This document shows positions 56,871 to 64,000 of a stretch of 64,000 nt of DNA, piece by piece (position 1 is the first letter of the stretch; the number at the start of each line of letters is the position of its first letter). A program made the position numbers and the translations under genes. The DNA is taken from assembly GCA_020465985.1 (NCBI GenBank), contig JAANYP010005919.1, positions 169,932 through 233,931 of the forward strand, read 5' to 3'. The notes below the pieces were generated by a model. It saw only the letters and a list, made by a program, of their open reading frames with translations, was not told the DNA's origin and did not search any database. Source of the stretch: Centrapalus pauciflorus (Eukaryota > Streptophyta > Magnoliopsida > Asterales > Asteraceae).

Positions 56871-58227
56871 CTGTAAAAATAAAATTCATGTTAGACTTAC
56901 CAAGTACACAAAGAACAACCTTCAAAATGTAGAAAAAACTTGTAACATTTTATCAGAAATTGCAAAAACTTGTGATTTTCTGTTTAAAGCATCGGGATTC
57001 CTGACAATAATTGAAAATTATTGAGAGGACTCCAAAGTCAATCGTTTAGAGACCAATGTTAGAAAAACACAAATTTATAACAATTTCTTAAAAAATGTGA
57101 CATTTTTCTTAAAACTTTAAAATATTATACTTAGAAAAGTTTTCTGATGAGTCTCGAATGAACCTATACGTTTCTCGAATGACACTTTAACAACCTCGGG
57201 TGACACAATATACAACTCGAATAGGTCTACACCCAACTCGAATGATGAGACGATAAAACTCGAATAATACTCTGGAAAACTCGAATGAAGAGTCTATGAA
57301 ACTCGAATAATACTCTGTAAAACACGAATGAAGTTTGACTCAACTCGAATGAGTCTTGAAGTTTCTCGAATGAAGTAACATGAAACTCGATTAAATCACT
57401 AGAAAACTCGAATGTTATATACATGAAACTCGAATGTAACATGTATTAAACTCGAATGGCAAATGGGATCCAACACCCAACTCGAATGACCAAGTCATTT
57501 TCTCGATAAGACCATATTTCCAACTCGATTATGCTTGAAGCACTTATGTTCTGAAAAGTTTCTAAGTATTAGACCCACTCTTGTCAACTCGCATGAAACT
57601 TAAATGTTTCTCGAATAACACTGTAAAGCAACTCGAATGACATTGTAATTCAACTCGAATGACCTTGTAATTCAACTCGAATGACATTGTAAAGCAACTC
57701 GAATGACCTTGTAATTCAACTCGAATGACCTTGTAATTCAACTCGAATGAGTCTATTACACAACTCGAATGACCTTTTATTCGAGAAACCTCTATTTCTT
57801 TTCTTTACAAGTCCAGAACACTGATTTGATGATTTTGAGTTCAGGGTTGTTTTTGAATGTTTTAAAACTTGTATCCCCCTCGAAAATCAATTTTAAACAT
57901 ATTTGTTTTACTGAACTTTGAACAAAAACAACTTTAAAGTTGTTAAAAATTCAAATTTCAGAAAAACTGAAACTCGAAACTGTTATCACTGATTCTGTTT
58001 GTGTGAATTAAAAATGACATATGAAACTTCAGATTCATAGTCATATTAACATGTTGAACACTATCACACAATCACTTTCAGTTTTATTGACCACAATTAG
58101 AAATTGCCATTGTCGGTTAAGAACTCAAAAAAAAAAAAAAATTACGAACAGAAACTCACAGTGAACAAATACACTAAAAATATACACAATGAAACTGAAA
58201 TAATAAAACATAAACACTTTTACTCAC
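56871..58227 (-). other. Putative 1357-base intron in 5' leader of envelope-like gene
   Basis: Minus-strand donor ATT/GTGAGTAAAAG at 58227 and acceptor TTTTATTTTTACAG at 56871 bracket an AT-rich stretch holding the ATTCGAG repeat array. Splicing would join a short untranslated exon to the ATG at 56862. Consensus-based inference only; RNA evidence is needed. Confidence 0.4.
57150..57790 (-). repeat. CATTCGAGTT repeat array in element C
   Basis: About 28 units of CATTCGAGTT(G/T) on the minus strand, spaced 20-24 bases. The stretch 57630-57770 is an almost perfect 22-base tandem (CAACTCGAATGACCTTGTAATT on the plus strand, with variants). Related to the array in element D at 7440-8065. Confidence 0.92.
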
Positions 58228-58400
58228 AATGTTGATGAACAAAGTCGGTTGTGGTTTTGAGGTTTCTTTGAGGTGAAGAAATCTTGTTGGAGAAGATGAA
58301 ATGAAATAGTTTCCGGAAAAAATGAATTTGAATTTGAAAATTCAAATTTATAGTATCATTTTACCCGGCCCAATTTTAAGATTTTCAAATCTGAAAAACC
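58228..58400 (-). promoter_or_regulatory. Putative internal promoter and first exon for envelope-like gene
   Basis: On the minus strand: two GGGCC motifs (near 58405-58360; GGGCCGG), a TATA box TATAAAT at 58352-58346, then a CT-rich leader (TTTCATCTTCTCC) as in plant 5' UTRs, ending at the donor at 58227. Spacing suggests transcription start near 58315. No ATG-initiated long frame lies in this exon. Confidence 0.45.
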
Positions 58401-58912
58401 GGCCCATCTTCTAAACCACTTTAGCCCACTTATTTCAATCAAATATTGTGAAAAAAAAATTGAATATCAAAAACAAAAAAAAATTAAAATGGACAAAAAC
58501 AAAAATATTCTTGTAAAAAAATATCACATGAACATCACAAAAAAATAAACTGAAAAATACACCAAAAAAAATAAAAGTAGAAACAAACAAAAAAAATATT
58601 AACAACAGAAAAAATAACCATATTAACAAAATGCAGTTGCTCCCCCTTGAATTTCTGAAAGTTGCTCCCCCTCAACTTATTATATCATTTTTCAGCTCTG
58701 CTCCCCCTACAAAATAACAGATAATTTTTATCAGATTTATGCAAAATCAGATAAATTTCTTTTCTGCTCCCCCTACACATGACAATCCAGATCTTGTTAA
58801 ATTCCAAAAAAAAATATAAACTTTTATAATTCATGAATTTCAACATCAGATAAAAATCACTTAAAAATAAAAGTTTAAAATTATAATTTTGAAACTACTG
58901 AATTATTAAATC
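58401..58912 (-). other. Non-coding spacer after element C pol
   Basis: Highly A/T-rich, including poly-A runs on the plus strand; it contains the four polypurine motifs. The minus ORF 58435-58629 is a low-complexity Phe/Leu artefact. Confidence 0.6.
58639..58776 (-). repeat. Four polypurine motifs after pol, element C
   Basis: AGGGGGAGC occurs on the minus strand at 58639-58649, 58664-58673, 58700-58710 and 58766-58776, each resembling the functional polypurine tract at 53139. Multiple such tracts after pol are a reported Sirevirus trait (from memory). Confidence 0.8.
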
Positions 58913-60904
58913 TTAACGATTCAACATACCTAATTTGTATACCAAAAAATTAAACCGCTTTTCATCTAACGCTTTGGTAAACAAATCAGCTAGTTGATAT
59001 TCAGTAGGTACAAAATATAATTCTATATTTCCATTTTCTACATGATCTTTAATGAAATGATATCGAATGTCGATGTGTTTCGTTTTAGAATGTTGCACCG
59101 GATTTGATGCAATAGCGATTGCACTCTGAGAATCACAGTATATTGGAATCTTCTTTGGTGTAAACCCGTAATCACGTAGTTGGCTTTTCATCCACAACAC
59201 TTGAGAACAGCAAGAAGATACAGCCACGTATTCTGCTTCAGCTGTTGACAATGAAACACAGTGTTGTTTCTTGGATGACCAACATACGGGTTTGTCACCT
59301 AAGAATTGTACTGCTCCTGACGTACTTTTTCTGTCCATCTTATCACCTGCGTGATCAGCGTCAGAAAAAGCAGTCAGATGAAATGAAGACTCCCTAGGGT
59401 ACCACAAACCAAGATTTGGAGTACCTTTGAGATATCTTAAAATTCGTTTTGCAGCAGTTAAATGTGATTCTTTTGGATTTGCCTGATATCTAGCACAAAC
59501 ACATGTAGCAAACATAATATCTGGTCTACTGGCTATTAAATACATTAATGACCCAATTATACCTCGATAATGGGTTACATCTACAGGTTTCCCTGAGATG
59601 TCCGCATCGAGTTTTGATTTTGAATCCGGAGCCATGGGGGTTTTCATAGGAGTACTATTGACCATGTTAAATTTCTTTAACATGTCTTGGATATATTTTG
59701 ACTGATTGATAAAAATACCATCAGTCAATTGTTTTACTTGTAAACCTAAGAAAAAATTTATTTCCCCCATCATGCTCATTTCAAATTTCTGGGACATTAA
59801 AAACGCGAATTTCTTACAAAATTCAGGATTTGTAGACCCAAATATTATATCATCTACATATATCTGTATTACTATAATATCTGGCCCCTGACGTTTAATA
59901 AACAGGGTTGTGTCAACTGCACCTTTTGTAAATCCACATTTCAACAGATATGTTGAAAGTGCATCATACCAAGCACGAGGTGCTTGTTTAAGGCCATACA
60001 GTGACTTATCCAAAATATATACATGATCAGGTTTCGAAGGATCAGTAAACCCTTCGGGCTGATATGTATATACTTCATCTGTTAGCTCCCCGTTTAAAAA
60101 CGCAGTTTTGACATCCATTTGATATACTGTAAAATTTTTATGTGCAGCAAAAGCTAAAAACATCCTTATAGCTTCAATGCGTGCAACTGGTGCGAATGTT
60201 TCATCATAATCAATTCCTTCTTGTTGACTGTATCCTTTGGCCACGAGACGAGCTTTATTCCGAATAATGACACCGTGTTCATCTTTCTTGTTCTTGAAGA
60301 TCCATTTCGTGCCAATTATAGATTTGTCTTTTGGTCGCTCAACAAGTCTCCAGACCTTTAACCGTTCGAACTGGTTGAGTTCCTCTTGCATCGCCACAAT
60401 CCAGTCAGCATCCAGAAGGGCTTCTTTTACATTTTTAGGTTCAATCTTACTTAAAAAATTTGAAAATAAGCATTCATTTATTGTAGCCCTTCTGGTTTGG
60501 ACTGATGACGATGGATCACCAATGATATTCTCTATTGGGTGATTTCTTGTCCACTTAACTGTATGTGGAAACGGTTCTATTGGGTCTTGGTTTGGATTGG
60601 AATCGAAATATGGTTCGGGAGTTGTTGCAGATGTTGTAGGTGGAACATCGGAGGTAGGAGCTTCTGACTGTTCTGAAGTAATAGGGGTTTCAGAAGTTTG
60701 TGGAGGTTCAATTGGTTGTACAGTCTCAGTAGTTGACTGCACCTTTGCTGTTGAAGCTTCTCCAGTTTCTTCTGAACTCTGTTGTTGAGATAGATCTGAA
60801 ACTACAACTGGATCTTCAGTGATCCTGTCATGCACCAAATTTTGAACATTAGCTTTGGGAGTTTCAAAATAATCATCATAAAAGTTCTCAAACAACTTAT
60901 TTAA
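58913..60904 (-). CDS. Element C reverse transcriptase and RNase H
   Basis: Open frame of over 660 residues. A Ser/Thr/Pro-rich linker (about residues 20-115) precedes the RT: HPIENIIGDPSSSVQTR, GYSQQEGIDYDETFAPVARI and catalytic YVDDIIFG near 59860-59840. RNase H keeps SDADHAGD, STAEAEYVA and CDSQSAIAI, and ends with the copia signature YQLADLFTKAL. This enzyme makes element cDNA. It is in the same frame as the integrase ORF, separated only by TAA at 60907-60905. All catalytic residues are present, unlike element A. If the TAA is real, RT would need read-through or the element is dead. Confidence 0.93.
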   Translation of the reverse strand, partial: LNKLFENFYDDYFETPKANVQNLVHDRITEDPVVVSDLSQQQSSEETGEASTAKVQSTTETVQPIEPPQTSETPITSEQSEAPTSDVPPTTSATTPEPYFDSNPNQDPIEPFPHTVKWTRNHPIENIIGDPSSSVQTRRATINECLFSNFLSKIEPKNVKEALLDADWIVAMQEELNQFERLKVWRLVERPKDKSIIGTKWIFKNKKDEHGVIIRNKARLVAKGYSQQEGIDYDETFAPVARIEAIRMFLAFAAHKNFTVYQMDVKTAFLNGELTDEVYTYQPEGFTDPSKPDHVYILDKSLYGLKQAPRAWYDALSTYLLKCGFTKGAVDTTLFIKRQGPDIIVIQIYVDDIIFGSTNPEFCKKFAFLMSQKFEMSMMGEINFFLGLQVKQLTDGIFINQSKYIQDMLKKFNMVNSTPMKTPMAPDSKSKLDADISGKPVDVTHYRGIIGSLMYLIASRPDIMFATCVCARYQANPKESHLTAAKRILRYLKGTPNLGLWYPRESSFHLTAFSDADHAGDKMDRKSTSGAVQFLGDKPVCWSSKKQHCVSLSTAEAEYVAVSSCCSQVLWMKSQLRDYGFTPKKIPIYCDSQSAIAIASNPVQHSKTKHIDIRYHFIKDHVENGNIELYFVPTEYQLADLFTKALDEKRFNFLVYKLGMLNR

Positions 60905-62263
60905 TTAATTTTGTTCAGCATTTTGTTTATTTGACTCCAATGAAGTCTGCATGTTAGGTCCGGGTTCTGAACTGGTGTGTTCAGAAGCCATTACTATTCC
61001 TTCGTCAAATTTAACATTTACGCTCTCGTTGACTATCTTGGTTCTCTTGTTGTATATTCGGAAAGCTACCGACTCCTTTGAATACCCGATGAAGATTCCT
61101 TCATCTGCCTTTTGATTAAACTTTCCCAGATTGTCTTTATCATTCAATATAAAGCATCTGCAACCAAAGACATGAAAAAATTTAACATTAGGTACTCTTT
61201 TATTGATTAGCTCATACGGAGTCTTTCCGAATCTTTTATTTATTATTGAACGGTTTTGTGTGAAACATGCTGTTGCAACCGCTTCTGCCCACAAGAACAA
61301 TGGTAAATTGGAATAGGCCAACATCGTCCTAGCTGCTTCCACTAGTGTCCGATTTCTTCTTTCAACGACACCGTTTTGTTGTGGAGTCCGAGCAGCTGAG
61401 AATTGATGTGTAATTCCAACTGAATTTAAGAACGAGTCCAAAGATTTGTTCTTGAACTCTGTTCCATTGTCTGAGCGAATTGTCTGGATGGTGAGTTGCA
61501 ACTTTACTTGTATTTTTCGGATGAAGTCGATGATAGATTCGGTTGCATCTGATTTGGATTTCAGGAAAAACACCCATGTGTATCGTGAGTAGTCATCAAC
61601 TATCACCAATACATATCTTTTCTTATTTATACTTTGTACTCTCATCGGTCCACACAAATCCATATGCAGTAACTCTAATGCTCTTGTGGATGAGTGTACT
61701 GTTTTGGATTTGTGTGTGGCTTTTGTCATCTTTCTTTTTTCACATGCCGCGCATAGTTGCTCTTTTTGAAATTTAAGCGCCGGCAGCCCTTTAACTAACC
61801 CTCCTTTTGCTAGGTTGGTCAGTTCATTGAAATTTAGATGTGAAAGGCGACGATGCCACAGCCATGCTGTTTTAGATGTTGCTTTTGATAATAAGCAAAC
61901 ATCTTTCTTCAGATTGATCGAGGCTAGATCAATGGAGTACAGATTTGTTTTCCTGGTTCCTGCTAGAATTTCTTTTCCTTGAGCTGATCTGATGCTGCAC
62001 CGATTGGCTTTGAAGTTGACTTCTAACCCCTTATCACACAGTTGTCCAATACTGAATAGGTTATGACCAAGACCGTCAACATAAAAGACCTTTTGGATTG
62101 TGATTTTGTCATACTTCAGACTTCCATATCCCTTGATCGGACAAAACTGATCGTTTCCAAATCTTACCGTCCCACAGAACTTTTCTACAAAGTCCGTGAG
62201 TGTGTCTCGTTTTCCGGTCATGTGTTTGGAGCATCCCGAATCAAGGTACCAGACATGGTTTAC
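60905..62263 (-). CDS. Element C protease and integrase
   Basis: The frame opens just after a TAG and acceptor-like TTTTATAG at 62264. The aspartic protease motif YLDSGCSKHMTG lies at about 62250-62212, followed by GAG-pre-integrase (LWHRRLSHLNF near 61860; CAACEKRKMTK near 61750). The integrase core has HMDLCGP near 61665, RSDNGTEF near 61480 and NGVVERRNRTL near 61370, so D-D-E is intact. The product would process gag-pol and insert cDNA. It is offset by one base relative to the gag frame, requiring splicing or frameshifting. It ends at TAA 60905, in frame with RT. Confidence 0.92.
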   Translation of the reverse strand, partial: VNHVWYLDSGCSKHMTGKRDTLTDFVEKFCGTVRFGNDQFCPIKGYGSLKYDKITIQKVFYVDGLGHNLFSIGQLCDKGLEVNFKANRCSIRSAQGKEILAGTRKTNLYSIDLASINLKKDVCLLSKATSKTAWLWHRRLSHLNFNELTNLAKGGLVKGLPALKFQKEQLCAACEKRKMTKATHKSKTVHSSTRALELLHMDLCGPMRVQSINKKRYVLVIVDDYSRYTWVFFLKSKSDATESIIDFIRKIQVKLQLTIQTIRSDNGTEFKNKSLDSFLNSVGITHQFSAARTPQQNGVVERRNRTLVEAARTMLAYSNLPLFLWAEAVATACFTQNRSIINKRFGKTPYELINKRVPNVKFFHVFGCRCFILNDKDNLGKFNQKADEGIFIGYSKESVAFRIYNKRTKIVNESVNVKFDEGIVMASEHTSSEPGPNMQTSLESNKQNAEQN

Positions 62264-63998
62264 CTATAAAACGTAATAGCACATGAGGTACCCACTTGTA
62301 GTTGGGTACTTTAGTTTTAGGTAAAACATGCATAGTATCATTTGTTTTTCTAACTGATATGGCTTTGGGCTTATCGTTTGAATTTATTTTAGGTACCCAT
62401 TTTTGAATTGTTCTTTTGGGTATCCACTTTTGTACAATTCTCGGTGGAATTGTTTTTGAAATTTTTATCTGTGGATCCTTTTGCTGTTCATACAATGGGT
62501 CCTTTTTCTTTGGTTGCCATACAAGCTTATTATGTTTCACAGTTTCAGACTTACAAACATAAGAATTCAACGCAATTAATTTCGATCTTGAAAACTTAAT
62601 ACAAGAATTTTTAAGACTTTTATCATTATTACAGACAGAATGTTCGATTTTGCTGTTTCTATCTGTAACAATTTTTTCTTTCACGTGCCATTCTTGTTTT
62701 ATAATATTGTTTTTCTCTTCTCTTTGCTTCTTTCGCCACACTTGTTTTCTCGATCCGGTCACAACGTTATCTGACATAAAAGAAGTTTGAGAATTAGAAG
62801 ATTTAGATACTTGTATTTTCTGTAACCTTTTCATACCTGTTGAAGATTTGACTGTACGTGCCAAAGAGTTCGTTGATGAGGATGATTCACCTTTTTCAAA
62901 ACTAGAAGACTTAACAAACAGTTTTGTTTTCTCCTTCTTTTGTTGCACTGATGGTGAATATTTAGATGGTTTTAAAGAGTCTGTATTCTTTCTTTGCAGA
63001 AGTTTAACAGATTCTTTATTACCAGTTGATAGTTTGTTAGTCAAAGGTTTGATAAATTCACCAATTTTACCAAATCTTTGATCTAATGAATTAACATCAG
63101 AGTGCATGAACAGATCAAATTCTTTTTCTGAATTTATAGAATCCAGAGAAATAGATGAATGTGGATCAGACACATTTATGTGTTTAGACTTCTCTTGCAA
63201 CTTTTGTTCTATTTTTAGTAATTCAGACTTGAGTATTCCATTCTCTGTCTCAAAACTTTTAATTTTCAATTCTAAATCAAAATTTATCTGTTCTAAAATT
63301 GAATTTGGTAAATATAGTTTTTGAGACTGAGTTGGTAATTCAGACAAATCCTTTTCAGAATAAGTTTGAATGTACTCTTCTTTAGTATCAACAATGTTGC
63401 TGTTTTCATTTATCTTGGTATAGTCAACATAATTTTGCATTTTGTCTGATCTTGACCTTTTGATTTCTTCACTGGATTCTACTTCTTCAGATGCTTTTAA
63501 GAATGTCATTTTTAATCCTAAATTCATGTATCTGACATCATATAATGTTGGTGAATTTGTTATAGCTTTTGTTAGATACTTAGGATTTTCCCAACCAATA
63601 CCAGATTTAGAGTTATAAAACTCTGTATCTTTTGGTTGATTTAGATATATTGTTTGATCTGTTTGCCCTCTTTTAATAAATTCATCCTCCATCTTTTTTA
63701 TTTTCTCATAAAGTTTAGTTCTTTCTTCAAATATGGCATGATATTTTACAGAAAAATTTGAGGCTTCTAATTCAGCTATTCGCAGACTTTCTTGTAAATC
63801 AGATATTTTGTGATTCAAATTGAGTATATTGCTTTGAAGTTCTTTTTCCTTATCTTGTAAGTCTGAGACAGCTCGTAAAGCTAAGGCTTTATCTTTGGAA
63901 AAATCTAGGACTAAATTGTGTTCATTTAGAAGTTTGTTTTCCAAATAATGAACCTTTTTCTTTTCTGCTTTTAAGGATTTTTCAAACTTTTTAAGCAT
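62241..63998 (-). CDS. Element C gag, C-terminal part (coiled coil)
   Basis: A 585-residue frame open to the window edge, so the N-terminus is probably missing. It is Lys/Glu-rich with a long predicted coiled coil (about residues 1-125, KFEKSLKAEKKKVHYLENKL). Further helical segments follow, then a basic Ser-rich region and W(I/V)PK repeats near the end (KWIPKRTIQKWVPK, YKWVPHV). Element D carries a homologous segment. No zinc knuckle is visible in this part. The last codons overlap the protease frame. It would contribute to particle assembly. Confidence 0.75.
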   Translation of the reverse strand: MLKKFEKSLKAEKKKVHYLENKLLNEHNLVLDFSKDKALALRAVSDLQDKEKELQSNILNLNHKISDLQESLRIAELEASNFSVKYHAIFEERTKLYEKIKKMEDEFIKRGQTDQTIYLNQPKDTEFYNSKSGIGWENPKYLTKAITNSPTLYDVRYMNLGLKMTFLKASEEVESSEEIKRSRSDKMQNYVDYTKINENSNIVDTKEEYIQTYSEKDLSELPTQSQKLYLPNSILEQINFDLELKIKSFETENGILKSELLKIEQKLQEKSKHINVSDPHSSISLDSINSEKEFDLFMHSDVNSLDQRFGKIGEFIKPLTNKLSTGNKESVKLLQRKNTDSLKPSKYSPSVQQKKEKTKLFVKSSSFEKGESSSSTNSLARTVKSSTGMKRLQKIQVSKSSNSQTSFMSDNVVTGSRKQVWRKKQREEKNNIIKQEWHVKEKIVTDRNSKIEHSVCNNDKSLKNSCIKFSRSKLIALNSYVCKSETVKHNKLVWQPKKKDPLYEQQKDPQIKISKTIPPRIVQKWIPKRTIQKWVPKINSNDKPKAISVRKTNDTMHVLPKTKVPNYKWVPHVLLRFIGKPCLVP

Positions 63999-64000
63999 GA

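Larger units (their letters stand above)
52837..64000 (-). mobile_element. Copia element C (Sirevirus-like), nearly intact, 5' end outside window
   Basis: On the minus strand: gag (from beyond 64000 to 62241), protease-integrase, RT-RNase H, four polypurine motifs, internal promoter and intron candidates, envelope-like ORF, polypurine tract and a 3' LTR. Protease DSG, integrase D-D-E, RT YVDD and RNase H residues are all present. One in-frame TAA (60905) lies between integrase and RT. The third ORF and repeated polypurine motifs after pol are features of Sireviruses (family knowledge; lineage not tested by phylogeny). Confidence 0.85.

Overview
This window is repeat-dominated nuclear DNA from a flowering plant. 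It holds nested LTR retrotransposons of the Ty1/copia and Ty3/gypsy superfamilies, an integrated plant pararetrovirus (Caulimoviridae) and a probable Helitron. Primer-binding sites match plant initiator tRNA-Met, long terminal repeats (LTRs) begin TGTAACATCC or TGTTGG, and insertions carry 5-bp target-site duplications. A eudicot, perhaps an asterid, is likely; I cannot name a species. I found no intact host gene, no tRNA or rRNA gene and no CRISPR.

Layout, left to right. 1-3775: 3' end of gypsy element G1 (reverse transcriptase, RNase H, integrase, chromodomain, LTR). 3776-4441: AT-rich filler with a MITE-like inverted-repeat element. 4461-7302: 5' end of minus-strand gypsy element G2 (gag start, PBS, 2.47-kb LTR). 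7303-40822: element D, a pol-less copia derivative, split at 9148/39184 by copia element A (9149-39183). A has two 0.62-kb LTRs, a tandemly duplicated gag, a broken pol and a broken envelope-like ORF. A is itself split twice: by a gypsy-type solo LTR at 13332-24548 (TSD GTAGA), which contains a Helitron-like element from 14705, and by an endogenous pararetrovirus from 26954 to about 33.5 kb. 40823-42640: 3' end of minus copia element E1. 42842-46939: minus gypsy element G3 (extra 5' ORF, gag, protease, RT, RNase H). 46940-51450: 3' end of minus copia element E2, split by a second solo LTR (47958-50410, TSD CATCT). 51451-52836: two plus-strand copia LTRs, the first with PBS and leader. 52837-64000: copia element C on the minus strand, the best preserved element, with envelope-like ORF, pol and gag; its 5' LTR lies beyond the window.

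The functional unit with the most to say is element C. Its gag, protease-integrase and RT-RNase H regions are open apart from one in-frame TAA. Downstream of pol come four polypurine motifs, then what looks like an internal promoter, a 1.36-kb intron full of CTCGAAT/ATTCGAG repeats, and a 1234-residue envelope-like ORF. A separate spliced transcript for the envelope-like gene is inferred from sequence signals only.

Most other coding regions are pseudogenes. The breaks are annotated individually because several hit catalytic residues: YVDD deleted in A, integrase Asp to Asn in A, protease active-site residue deleted in G3, a zinc-knuckle Cys lost in the pararetrovirus. Family assignments rest on motifs and on comparison of elements within the window; no database search was possible.
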